Shown piece by piece: positions 44,332 to 51,698 of a DNA stretch of 64,000 nt (position 1 is its first letter; each line of letters begins with the position of its first letter). The notes under the pieces are model-generated. The model saw only the letters and a list, made by a program, of their open reading frames with translations, did not search any database and was not told the DNA's origin. The position numbers and the translations under genes are program-made. Source of the DNA: Actinomadura cremea (lineage in GTDB: Bacteria > Actinomycetota > Actinomycetes > Streptosporangiales > Streptosporangiaceae); the NCBI RefSeq assembly GCF_014648495.1, contig NZ_BMRF01000011.1, forward strand, positions 62,001-126,000, read 5' to 3'.

Positions 44332-44529
44332 TCAGCCGAGGTCGAGCGAACCCCGCTTGATCTCGTCCAGGAGCACGCCCCACTCCCCCTTCGAGAACCC
44401 CAGCACGGGCCCGGCCGGATCCTTCGAGTCCCGCGCGAGCACCCCCGGCACCGCTCCCGCGACCTCCACGCACTGCCCTGCGTCGCCGCCGCTGTAACTA
44501 CTGGTGCGCCACTTTCCTTGCTGGTTCAT
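44332..44529 (-). CDS. DUF397-domain protein
   Basis: 65-aa DUF397 protein with the family pattern WRTSSYSGGDAGQCVEVAG and the C-terminal VLGFSKGEWGVLLDEIK. Such small proteins are encoded beside XRE/DUF5753 regulators in actinomycetes (the WhiJ-type developmental loci) and are thought to modulate them. The start overlaps the regulator stop by 4 nt. The product is probably cytoplasmic. Confidence 0.92.
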   Translation of the reverse strand: MNQQGKWRTSSYSGGDAGQCVEVAGAVPGVLARDSKDPAGPVLGFSKGEWGVLLDEIKRGSLDLG

Positions 44530-45386
44530 ATCTCGGACGCTACCTGTTCGATCATCCTGCGGGAGTGGCGTTCCGGCAAGGACACCTCTTGCAGCCGGTC
44601 GAAAGTACCTGAGTGCAGATCGACGTCTGCTGGCTCATCTACGTACCAACTCCGCGTGAGGCTATCGATCGCGACGACCTCTAACAGCCTGTCGGGTCCG
44701 ACTCCGAGGATGGTGAAGGCGCCGTCGACACCGGCATGGGAACCGGCGGAGAATGGGAGGATGCGAAGGTCAATGTGGGGACGGGCCGCCAACGCCATGA
44801 GCTTGTCGTACTGACGGCGCATGACATCCCGGCCTCCCATCATCTGCCGGAGAGCAGCTTCGCCGAGTACCGCCGCGATCTTCGGTGGGCGCTCGTGGTC
44901 GTGCAGGCGTTGTCGCTGCATACGGAAGCCGACTGCGATTTCGATGTCCTGAGGCGTACGCATGGACATGCCCGAATCGGCGATGACCGCACGAGCATAC
45001 TCATCCGTCTGGAAGAGTCCGGTCACCAACAGCGGGTCGAAAATCTTGATGTGCGACGAGTCCGCTTCAAGCGAGGCATGGTCGATCACACCTGGCTCGT
45101 ACCGCTCCTCGAAGTCATTCCACCAACCGCTCTGGCGACCTTGGGCGGCGAGAGACATCAGACGGCCACGAAAGACGTCGTCCGTGATGTCATACATGTC
45201 CAGGATGTGCTTAAGGTCCCGGGGGCGAATGGCGCGGTGGCCGTTCTCGTAGGCACTGAGCGACGCTTGTGAGCGGTCGCAAAGTCGGCCAGCGGCGCGT
45301 TGGGTCAGGCCCATGTCCTCGCGGAACTTCTTGAGAGCATCACCGATCATCCTCCGGCGATACGTCTCCCGGTCGTCACGTCTCAT
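44526..45386 (-). CDS. XRE-family regulator with DUF5753 domain
   Basis: 286 aa. An N-terminal helix-turn-helix spans about residues 17-72 (LTQRAAGRLCDRSQASLSAYENG), followed by the DUF5753 domain (IKIFDPLLVTGLFQTDEYARAVI; then QRQRLHDHERPPKIAAVLGEAAL). This is the WhiJ-like regulator type that works with DUF397 and an HATPase partner. ATG 45386 is the first start; ATG 45350 (MIGDALKKF) is a reasonable alternative. Two GAATAT-type palindromes in the divergent promoter may be its operators. Confidence 0.92.
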   Translation of the reverse strand: MRRDDRETYRRRMIGDALKKFREDMGLTQRAAGRLCDRSQASLSAYENGHRAIRPRDLKHILDMYDITDDVFRGRLMSLAAQGRQSGWWNDFEERYEPGVIDHASLEADSSHIKIFDPLLVTGLFQTDEYARAVIADSGMSMRTPQDIEIAVGFRMQRQRLHDHERPPKIAAVLGEAALRQMMGGRDVMRRQYDKLMALAARPHIDLRILPFSAGSHAGVDGAFTILGVGPDRLLEVVAIDSLTRSWYVDEPADVDLHSGTFDRLQEVSLPERHSRRMIEQVASEI

Positions 45387-45435
45387 ACTTCGAAGGTGTC
45401 ACGCTGCGTGCTTGATCGGCTCGCATTTGTGAATG

Positions 45436-45494
45436 ACGAATATATTCGTTCCTCCACCTGTCGACGACGTTGATGTGATCACCGACGAATATTC
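45436..45494. promoter_or_regulatory. Two AT-rich palindromes, candidate XRE operators
   Basis: ACGAATATATTCGT (45436-45449) is a perfect 14-bp palindrome. A related GACGAATATTC with an 8-bp palindromic core lies at 45484-45494. Both share ACGAATAT and lie between the divergent XRE and HATPase genes, in a strikingly AT-rich patch. Confidence 0.5.
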
Positions 45495-45571
45495 TCCGTA
45501 CCACCCAAGAGTGTTGAGGAGATGACGGAGCGCGATCAATCTTGCGGGTGACATCACGAGGAGGAATCACG

Positions 45572-45991
45572 ATGACACCCCGAGGGGCGGGAGAGCTTGA
45601 GCTTCTCGCCGTGCTGACGCTTCCGGGCGTCCCGCGTTCGGTCCGCCACGCCCGGTCCTTCCTGCGGGACACGCTCGTCCCCAACCACATCTCCCCCACC
45701 AGCGAGCTGCTCGACGACATGGTGCTGGTGGTGGACGAGTTCGCCGGGAACGGCATCCGGCACACGGCGTCGGGCCGGGGCGGCAAGATCCACATCGCGC
45801 TGTGGGCGGGACGCGGCGTGCTGCGGGCCGAGGTGACCGACGAGGGCGCGGCCGGGAGACGGCCGAGGCTGTGCGAGGCGCCGGACGGCGAGAGCGGCCG
45901 GGGCCTGCACATCGTGGACGCGCTCGCGTCCCGCTGGGGGCATCGCCCCGACGGTCAAGGCACGGTCGTCTGGGCCGAGTTCAGGACATGA
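45572..45991 (+). CDS. HATPase-domain serine/threonine kinase-like regulator
   Basis: 139-aa protein of the RsbW-like HATPase_c_2 group: LDDMVLVVDEFAGNGIRHTASG is the N-box, LRAEVTDEGAAGRRPR the G1 region and SGRGLHIVDALASRWG the G2 region. Such proteins act as anti-sigma kinases or accompany DUF397/XRE loci. ATG 45572 is chosen because GAGGAGGAA lies 5 nt upstream. It is divergent from the XRE gene. Its partner is not evident in the window. Confidence 0.85.
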   Translation: MTPRGAGELELLAVLTLPGVPRSVRHARSFLRDTLVPNHISPTSELLDDMVLVVDEFAGNGIRHTASGRGGKIHIALWAGRGVLRAEVTDEGAAGRRPRLCEAPDGESGRGLHIVDALASRWGHRPDGQGTVVWAEFRT

Positions 45992-46003
45992 CGCCCGAAC
46001 GGG

Positions 46004-46843
46004 TCAGACCGGTGTCGCGCCGGTCTCGGCCAGGAAGTCGGTCATGACCTCGACGAGTCGCTCGGGCTGGTCTTCGGGGACGAGCGTGGACGAGTCGGCC
46101 ATCTCGACCAGCCGGCCCCGCGGGTACAGCTCGGCCAGCCGCGGGCCGTGCTCGCGCGGCATCAGCTTGTCCTCGGTGGCCCAGACGACCAGGACCGGAC
46201 GGTCGAAGTCGCGCAGCCGCTCGCTGTGGGCCAGCAGGGTCGCGCGGTCGGGCGCGCCCGTGGCGAACTTGACGAAGTCGCGGCGGACGGCCTTGTCGCG
46301 GGTGGCCGGGGCGACCCACTCGTCCATGAGCTCCTTCGCGATGCCGCCCCGGCTCATCGCCCCGTAACCGCCCCTGGTGCGGTTGCTCAGCGTCATCGTC
46401 CACAGTGCCAGCCGGGCCCCACCGGGGATCTTGAGGAGCGGGACCATCGCCTTGGCCGCCCCGGGCGGGAAGTTGTCGAACGCCTCGCAGGTGACCAGCA
46501 CGAGCCGTCCGATCCGCTGGGCGCGCCCTTCGGAGATCAGGAACTGGCCCCCGCCCCAGTCGTTGAGCACGAGGGTCACGTCGTCCAGGCCGAGCCGGTC
46601 GATGAACTCGCCCAGCAGCAGCGCCATGCCGGTCTGCGACAGGTCCGCGTCCGGGCGCATCGGGCGGCGGTGCCCGCCCATCGGCAGGGTGGGCAGCACG
46701 CACCGGTAGCCGGGCAGCAGGGGCACCACCTTGCGCCACTGCTTCTCGTTCATCGGCAGCCCGTGCCCGAACACCAGCACCGGGCCGTCCCCACCGGTGT
46801 CCTGGTAGTCGATCGGACCGGCGGAGAGTTCGATCTGGGGCAT
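46004..46843 (-). CDS. Alpha/beta hydrolase with Asp-type nucleophile elbow
   Basis: 279 aa, alpha/beta-hydrolase fold. The oxyanion region is VLVFGHGLPMNEKQW near residue 25, and the nucleophile elbow LVLNDWGGGQF (Asp near 93) resembles haloalkane dehalogenases and epoxide hydrolases. The usual C-terminal catalytic His (GHFLQEDxP) is replaced in MADSSTLVPEDQP, so the triad looks incomplete. GAGGAG precedes ATG 46843. It is divergent from a TetR gene with a palindrome between them, so it is probably repressed by that regulator. Substrate unknown. Confidence 0.82.
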   Translation of the reverse strand: MPQIELSAGPIDYQDTGGDGPVLVFGHGLPMNEKQWRKVVPLLPGYRCVLPTLPMGGHRRPMRPDADLSQTGMALLLGEFIDRLGLDDVTLVLNDWGGGQFLISEGRAQRIGRLVLVTCEAFDNFPPGAAKAMVPLLKIPGGARLALWTMTLSNRTRGGYGAMSRGGIAKELMDEWVAPATRDKAVRRDFVKFATGAPDRATLLAHSERLRDFDRPVLVVWATEDKLMPREHGPRLAELYPRGRLVEMADSSTLVPEDQPERLVEVMTDFLAETGATPV

Positions 46844-46860
46844 CGCCGACTCCTCTTGAT

Positions 46861-46882
46861 AGATCGTTCTAATGTACGCTAG
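46861..46882. promoter_or_regulatory. TetR operator and overlapping promoters
   Basis: TAGATCGTTCTA (46861-46872) is an inverted repeat with TAGA/TCTA arms, like operators of the LmrA/YxaF TetR subgroup. Overlapping it are TAATGT (46871-46876) as the plus-strand -10 and TACATT or TAGCGT as minus-strand -10 candidates. Binding would block both divergent promoters. Confidence 0.5.
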
Positions 46883-46934
46883 CCCGTGGGCGCCGACGGG
46901 GCAACGTCCCCCGCGGCAGGAGGGACGCGCGACG

Positions 46935-47537
46935 ATGGGCGAGCAGGCGGACACCCGGCACCGGATCCGGGAGGCGGCCGCGGCCCTGTTCCGCCGGAAC
47001 GGCTACCCGGGCACCGGCCTCAAGGCCATCGCGGCCGCCTCGCAAGCCCCGTTCGGGTCGATCTACCACTTCTTCCCCGGCGGGAAGCAGCAGTTGGCGG
47101 AGGAGACGATCCGCACCTCGGGGCCCGAGTACATGCGGATGGTCCTGGCCCTGCTGGACGGCGTGGACGACCCGGTGGAGGCGATCGAGCACGCCTTCGA
47201 CGTCGCCGCGGCGCAACTGGCCGCGACCGGCTACGCCGACGCCTGCCCGATCGCGACGATCGCCCTGGAGGTCGCGAACACCGACGAGGTGCTGCGGGCG
47301 GCCACGGCGGAGGTGTTCGACGAGTGGATCGCGGGCGGCACCGAGTGGTTCGCCCGCCGGGTCCCCGACCGGGCGCGGGCACGGTCGCTGGCGTACTCGA
47401 TGATCATGATCCTGGAGGGCGCGTTCGTCCTCGCCCGCGCCGCCCGCGATCCCGAGCCGGTCCACGCGGCCGGACGGTCGATGGCCGAGCTGACGCGCCA
47501 GGCCATCGACCGGGCGGGCGATCCCGAGGTCAGTTGA
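46935..47537 (+). CDS. TetR-family regulator
   Basis: 200 aa. The helix-turn-helix is LKAIAAASQAPFGSIYHFFPGGKQQL (residues about 32-57), preceded by IREAAAALFRRNGYPGTG. The FGSIYHFFPGGK turn and the C-terminal domain resemble the LmrA/YxaF group. ATG 46935 follows AGGAGG at 11 nt; the open frame upstream to 46872 contains the operator and is not coding. It probably controls the divergent hydrolase and itself. The last 8 nt overlap the convergent oxidoreductase gene. Confidence 0.9.
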   Translation: MGEQADTRHRIREAAAALFRRNGYPGTGLKAIAAASQAPFGSIYHFFPGGKQQLAEETIRTSGPEYMRMVLALLDGVDDPVEAIEHAFDVAAAQLAATGYADACPIATIALEVANTDEVLRAATAEVFDEWIAGGTEWFARRVPDRARARSLAYSMIMILEGAFVLARAARDPEPVHAAGRSMAELTRQAIDRAGDPEVS

Positions 47538-48480
47538 CCAGGACGATCTTGCCGCGGGCGTGGCGCGTCTCGCTCAGCGCGTGCGCGGCGGCGGCCTCGG
47601 CGAGCGGGAACGCCGCCGCGACCGGCACCCGCAGGCGTCCCTCGGCGGCGAGCCCGACCGCGAGCCCGAAGCCGTGCAGCGCCAGCGGGTCGGCTCCGGT
47701 GCCCAGTGCCTCGGGGCCGTCGACCGGCGCGCTGTGCGACATGTGGACGCCGTGGGCGGCCGCGCTGAAGTCGGGGGCGATCGTCACCACGCGCGCCGGG
47801 TCTCCGGCGACGGCGACCAGGTCGGGCAGCGCTCCCCCGGCACAGTCGAACACGGCGTCCACCCCGCCCGGCGCCAGCGCGCGGACCCGTTCGGCCAGGC
47901 CCGGCCCGTAGGTCGTCGGCCGCGCGCCGAGGGACCGCAGGAAGTCGTGGTTGCGCTCGCTCGCCGTCCCGATGACGGCGGCGCCCCGGGCGGCCGCCAT
48001 CTGGACGGCGATCGTCCCCACCGAACCGGCGGCGCCCTGCACCAGGACGGTGCGCCCGGCGCCGACCGCGAGCCGGTCGAGGACCCGGGTGGACGTCTCG
48101 ACGCCCCCCGCGGCGCCGCCCGCCTCCTCCCAGCTCCACGCGGCGGGCTTGGGCGCCCAGACGGCCAGGACCGCGTGATCGGCGTTGGCCGCCCGGACGG
48201 CCGTACCGGCCATGCCGAACACCTCGTCGCCGGTGCGGACGCCCGTGACGCCGTCGCCGACCTCGTCCACCACGCCCGCCGCCTCGATCCCGGTCCGGTG
48301 CGGGAACGTCGTGGGCACCGCGTCCCGCAGCCTCCCCGACCTCAGGATGACCTCCCCCGCCGCGAGTCCGGACGCCCGGACGGCGATGCGGATCTCTCCC
48401 GGTCCGGCGTGCGGTTCCTCGACCTCGGCCACGTGCAGAACACTCGGCGGGCCGTACTCGGAAAACTGGACAGCTCTCAT
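47530..48480 (-). CDS. Zinc-independent MDR-family NADPH:quinone reductase-like oxidoreductase
   Basis: 316-aa medium-chain dehydrogenase/reductase: the GroES-like N-terminal domain begins MRAVQFSEYGPPSVLHV, TGIEAAGVVDEVGDGVTG follows near residue 60, and the nucleotide-binding AAGSVGTIAVQMAAARGA near 145. Structural zinc cysteines are absent, as in quinone oxidoreductases. The start at ATG 48480 fits a -10 box 7 nt upstream. It is divergent from the TetR gene at 48530 with a shared operator-like repeat, so it is probably induced by a reactive or aromatic compound. Confidence 0.9.
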   Translation of the reverse strand: MRAVQFSEYGPPSVLHVAEVEEPHAGPGEIRIAVRASGLAAGEVILRSGRLRDAVPTTFPHRTGIEAAGVVDEVGDGVTGVRTGDEVFGMAGTAVRAANADHAVLAVWAPKPAAWSWEEAGGAAGGVETSTRVLDRLAVGAGRTVLVQGAAGSVGTIAVQMAAARGAAVIGTASERNHDFLRSLGARPTTYGPGLAERVRALAPGGVDAVFDCAGGALPDLVAVAGDPARVVTIAPDFSAAAHGVHMSHSAPVDGPEALGTGADPLALHGFGLAVGLAAEGRLRVPVAAAFPLAEAAAAHALSETRHARGKIVLVN

Positions 48481-48487
48481 GAGTCGA

Positions 48488-48493
48488 ACCGTA
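48488..48493 (-). promoter_or_regulatory. -10 box for leaderless oxidoreductase gene
   Basis: On the minus strand TACGGT is followed by 7 nt and the ATG at 48480. Confidence 0.5.
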
Positions 48494-48501
48494 AAAGAGC
48501 G

Positions 48502-48526
48502 TCTCACCAGCGCGGCTAAAGTGAGA
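48502..48526. promoter_or_regulatory. Candidate TetR operator with flanking -10 box
   Basis: TCTCAC (48502-48507) and GTGAGA (48521-48526) form an inverted repeat with 13 nt between arms. TAAAGT (48517-48522), 7 nt before GTG 48530, is the -10 box of the TetR gene and overlaps the right arm; the oxidoreductase -10 lies 8 nt to the left. Confidence 0.5.
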
Positions 48527-48529
48527 GCG

Positions 48530-49150
48530 GTGACGGCCGAAGTGAGTCAGAAGCTCCGCTCGGACGCGAGCGACAACCGTGCCCGGATCATCGCGGCCGC
48601 CCGCGTGGCGTTCGCCACCGAGGGCTTCGACGTTCCGGTCCGGGAGATCGCCCGGCGCGCGCAGGTGAGCGCGGCGACCGTCTACCGGCGCTTCCCGACC
48701 AAGGAGGCGCTGTTCGCCGAGGCGTTCTCCGAGCAGCTGGCCGTGTGCTCGGCGATCGTCGAGGAGGGCCTGGCGGCGGCCGACCCGTGGCGCGGGTTCT
48801 GCCTGGTGATCGAGAAGCTGATGGAGGCGCACGCCCTGGACCGGGGGTTCCACGCCTTCGTCTCGCAACTCCCCCGGGCCGTCGACTTCACCGCCGACCG
48901 CGACCGCGCGCTGCGCCTGCTGCTCGAGCTGATCCGCCGCGCGAAGGAGGCGGGCGGGCTGCGGGCCGACTTCGTGCTGGAGGACATCGTCCTCGCGATG
49001 ATGGCGAACGACGGCATCCGCGCCGAGTCGCCGCGGATGAGGGCGGCCGCGTCGCGCCGCTTCGCGGCCCTGATGATCCAGTCGTTCCGGGCGAGCCCCG
49101 TCCCGGCGCCGCTGCCACCGGCGGTCCGCCTGCCGCTTCCCGTCCGCTAG
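48530..49150 (+). CDS. TetR-family regulator
   Basis: 206 aa with helix-turn-helix VREIARRAQVSAATVYRRFPTKEALF at about residues 37-62. GTG 48530 is preferred over ATG 48479, because TAAAGT stands 7 nt upstream and the longer reading would run through the operator and overlap the divergent start. The C-terminal half is a helical ligand-binding domain ending in a Pro-rich tail. It likely represses the divergent MDR oxidoreductase. Confidence 0.9.
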   Translation: MTAEVSQKLRSDASDNRARIIAAARVAFATEGFDVPVREIARRAQVSAATVYRRFPTKEALFAEAFSEQLAVCSAIVEEGLAAADPWRGFCLVIEKLMEAHALDRGFHAFVSQLPRAVDFTADRDRALRLLLELIRRAKEAGGLRADFVLEDIVLAMMANDGIRAESPRMRAAASRRFAALMIQSFRASPVPAPLPPAVRLPLPVR

Positions 49151-49219
49151 GCCCGCCGCCGTCCACTTGCGCGCGTTTTCCGCACGCAAGCGGCACTTAC
49201 CCGGGGTTCCGGACGGCTT

Positions 49220-49225
49220 TAGGTT
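49220..49225 (+). promoter_or_regulatory. -10 box for leaderless metallophosphoesterase gene
   Basis: TAGGTT, then 7 nt, then ATG 49233; no Shine-Dalgarno sequence. Confidence 0.5.
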
Positions 49226-49232
49226 CGGCGCC

Positions 49233-49958
49233 ATGACCGTTCTCGCCCAGCTCAGCGACCTGCATCTCGACGGCGGGGAGCACCGCCTGGAACGTGCGCG
49301 GCGGGTGATGGCGCGGCTGAACGCGATGCCCCTGGACGCGGTCCTCGTCACCGGCGACATCGCCGACCACGGGGACCCGGCCGAGTACGCGCAGGCCCGC
49401 GAGGTGCTGGAGTCGCCGCATCCGGTGCTGATGTGCCCCGGCAACCACGACGCGCGCGAGCCGTACCGGAAGGTCCTGCTCGGCGAGACCCCGACCGCCG
49501 CGCCGATCGACCGGGTCGAACGCGTCGCGGGCGTGCTTTTCGCGATGTGCGACTCGACCGTGCCCGGCGAGGATCGCGGGTCCCTGAGCGAGGGGACGCT
49601 CGGGTGGCTCGACCGGGTGCTCGGCGAGGAGCGGTCAGGGCCCGCGATCGTGTGCCTGCACCATCCGCCCGTCCCGCTGGGGATCCCGTACGTGGACGAG
49701 ATCCGGCTGTTCGGCGAGGAGGGGTTGGCCGAACTCCTCGCGCGGCACCCGCGGGTCGTGGCCGTCCTGACCGGGCACGCGCACACCCCGGCGGCCACCA
49801 CGTTCGCCGGGCGCCCGCTGGTGGTGGCGCCCGGCGTCGTCTCGACGCTCCGGCTGCCCGCCGAGGCCGCCGAGGTGATCGACCCGGCCGCTCCTCCGGG
49901 CGCGGCCCTGCACGTGCTCGACGGGGGGCGGCTGACCACCCACTTCCGGACGTTCTAG
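49233..49958 (+). CDS. Calcineurin-like metallophosphoesterase (CpdA/Icc type)
   Basis: 241 aa. All metal-binding blocks of class III cyclic-nucleotide phosphodiesterase-like enzymes are present in order: SDLHLDGG (9-16), VTGDIADHG, CPGNHDAR, LHHPPVPLG and TGHAHTPAA. The fold is therefore probably active on a phosphodiester; cAMP is the best known substrate of close relatives, but this cannot be read from sequence. ATG 49233 follows a -10 box at 7 nt. The stop overlaps the convergent hydrolase gene by 4 nt. Confidence 0.9.
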   Translation: MTVLAQLSDLHLDGGEHRLERARRVMARLNAMPLDAVLVTGDIADHGDPAEYAQAREVLESPHPVLMCPGNHDAREPYRKVLLGETPTAAPIDRVERVAGVLFAMCDSTVPGEDRGSLSEGTLGWLDRVLGEERSGPAIVCLHHPPVPLGIPYVDEIRLFGEEGLAELLARHPRVVAVLTGHAHTPAATTFAGRPLVVAPGVVSTLRLPAEAAEVIDPAAPPGAALHVLDGGRLTTHFRTF

Positions 49959-50779
49959 CGCGACGGGAAGTCCGCCGTGAGGTGGGCCGTCAGCCGCGCG
50001 GGGGCGTCCTCCTGCAAGAGGTGGCCGGCGCCCTCTATCCAGTGGAGTTCGGCGTGCGGGATCCTGTCGTGCAGCCACTCGGCGTACTCCGGGGGAAGGA
50101 TGCGGTCCTCGCGGCCCCAGACGATGCGCACCGGCAGCGTCATCCCGCCCAGCAGATGTTCGTAGCCGGCCGTGTCGGCCTGCCGGATCTGGCTGTACTG
50201 GCGGTAGAACGCGGCCTGCCCCTCGGCGCCCCGCCACGGTTCCAGGAAGGCGTCGATGATCTCCGGCCGGAGGCCGACGTGCGTGGCGTGCCGCAGGTGG
50301 CTCGCCACCAGCGCCTCGTGCGCGTAGCCGGGAAGCCGGTCGAAGACCTCCGTGTGTTCCAGGAACAGCCGGAAGAGCCCCCGCTCCCACTCACCGCCGC
50401 TCACGGCGTCGAAGAGGGTGAGATCGCCGAACTCCGCCCCTTCCAGCAGCAGGGTCCGCAGCGCGACGGCGCCGCCGATGTCGTGGGCGACGACGCTCGG
50501 GCGGTCCAGCCCCCAGTGGTCGAGGAGCCCCCGGAAGCGCCTCGCGTGCGCCGCGAGACCGAGGTCCTGGCCTTCGCGCTTGTCCGACCGACCGAACCCG
50601 AGGTGGTCGAAGACGTAGACCTCGCGGGTCGACGCGAGCGCCGGGGCGATGTCCCGCCACAGGAAGGACGAGTACGGGGTGCCGTGCACGAGCACGACCG
50701 GGTCACCGCCGCCGCCCAAGGCCGCCCACCGAACGACACCGTCGGGCGTCTCGAACCCTTCACCCAGCGACCAGTCCAC
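49955..50779 (-). CDS. Alpha/beta hydrolase (haloalkane dehalogenase/epoxide hydrolase-like)
   Basis: 274 aa with a complete triad pattern: oxyanion strand VVLVHGTPYSSFLWRD near residue 28, nucleophile elbow VVAHDIGGAVAL (Asp near 98), and C-terminal His in GAGHLLQEDAP. GTG 50779 is chosen because GGGGGAGG lies 6 nt upstream and the protein then starts just before the fold; an ATG at 50848 would add 23 residues. Asp as nucleophile argues for dehalogenase or epoxide hydrolase chemistry rather than esterase. It is not clearly part of the catabolic locus that follows. Confidence 0.85.
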   Translation of the reverse strand: MDWSLGEGFETPDGVVRWAALGGGGDPVVLVHGTPYSSFLWRDIAPALASTREVYVFDHLGFGRSDKREGQDLGLAAHARRFRGLLDHWGLDRPSVVAHDIGGAVALRTLLLEGAEFGDLTLFDAVSGGEWERGLFRLFLEHTEVFDRLPGYAHEALVASHLRHATHVGLRPEIIDAFLEPWRGAEGQAAFYRQYSQIRQADTAGYEHLLGGMTLPVRIVWGREDRILPPEYAEWLHDRIPHAELHWIEGAGHLLQEDAPARLTAHLTADFPSR

Positions 50780-50896
50780 GAGAAGCCTCCCCCTGTGCTC
50801 GGACACGACACCGGTCGCCTCCCCGTGGACGCCTCCGTTATGCCGCACCGCCGCCCCTCGTCCGTCCGAGGCGCGGCCCCACCCTCCTCGACGTCC

Positions 50897-51679
50897 CTAG
50901 CGCTGGGTCGTCCAGTTGCGGGTGATCTCCTCGGCGGCGTCGCGGACGAGCGTGCGGTAGCGGGCGACGGCCTCGGGGGTGAAGCGGTGGCGGGGGCCGC
51001 AGACGCTGATCGCGCCGTGCACGGCGCCGTCCGGGCCGAACAGCGGCGCGGCGACCGAGCCGGCGTCGGCCTGGCGTTCGCCGAGGGAGACCGCGACGCC
51101 CTCGCCGGCGGCCTCGGCGAGGCGGTCGCGCAGGACCGCCTCGTCGGTGACCGTCCGGTCGGTGAGGGTGGCGAGCGGGCGGGCCAGGATCGCCTCCCGG
51201 CGCTCCTCGGGCAGGAACGCGAGGATCACCCGGCTCGACGAGCCCGCGTGCAGCGGGAAGCGGCGCCCCACCTCGACCGTCATCTTGACCTCGTGCGGGC
51301 TCTCGAACTGGTCGAGGTAGACCCGCTCGTCGCCGACGAGCCCCGACAGGGTCGTCGTCTCGCCCGTCTCGTCCCGCAGCCTCCGCAGCGCCGGCGCGGC
51401 GGCGTTGCGGATGTTGAAGCGGCGCAGCGCGCTCACGCCCAGCGCGACGGCGGCGGGCCCGAGCCGGTACCGGGCGGTGCCGGGGTCGGTCTCCAGCATC
51501 TCCCGCGACACCAGCGACTGCAGGATGCGGTGCACCACGGCCTTGGAGATGCCGAGATCCCGGCTGATCGCGCTGACGCCCAGGTACTCGGGCCCGCCGG
51601 CGAACAGCAGCAGGACGTCGGCGACGCGCCCCGCCACCTCGGTGCCGCCGGCGGGCGGTGCGACGGTCTGGTTGCTCAC
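50897..51679 (-). CDS. IclR-family transcriptional regulator
   Basis: 260 aa. The N-terminal winged helix is VADVLLLFAGGPEYLGVSAISRDLG followed by the recognition helix SKAVVHRILQSLVSREML (residues about 20-65); the C-terminal effector domain has the IclR pattern LSGLVGDERVYLDQFES and HAGSSSRVILAFLPE. The GTG start follows a -10 box by 6 nt. It lies at the 3' end of the catabolic operon, on the same strand but with its own promoter, and probably controls the operon and the divergent CoA-transferase genes through the paired palindromes near 61500-61675. Confidence 0.92.
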   Translation of the reverse strand: MSNQTVAPPAGGTEVAGRVADVLLLFAGGPEYLGVSAISRDLGISKAVVHRILQSLVSREMLETDPGTARYRLGPAAVALGVSALRRFNIRNAAAPALRRLRDETGETTTLSGLVGDERVYLDQFESPHEVKMTVEVGRRFPLHAGSSSRVILAFLPEERREAILARPLATLTDRTVTDEAVLRDRLAEAAGEGVAVSLGERQADAGSVAAPLFGPDGAVHGAISVCGPRHRFTPEAVARYRTLVRDAAEEITRNWTTQR

Positions 51680-51685
51680 CCGAAG

Positions 51686-51691
51686 ATCCTA
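51686..51691 (-). promoter_or_regulatory. -10 box for leaderless iclR-like gene
   Basis: On the minus strand TAGGAT is followed by 6 nt and GTG at 51679, in the 19-nt gap after the amidohydrolase gene. Confidence 0.45.
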
Positions 51692-51698
51692 GGGAACC

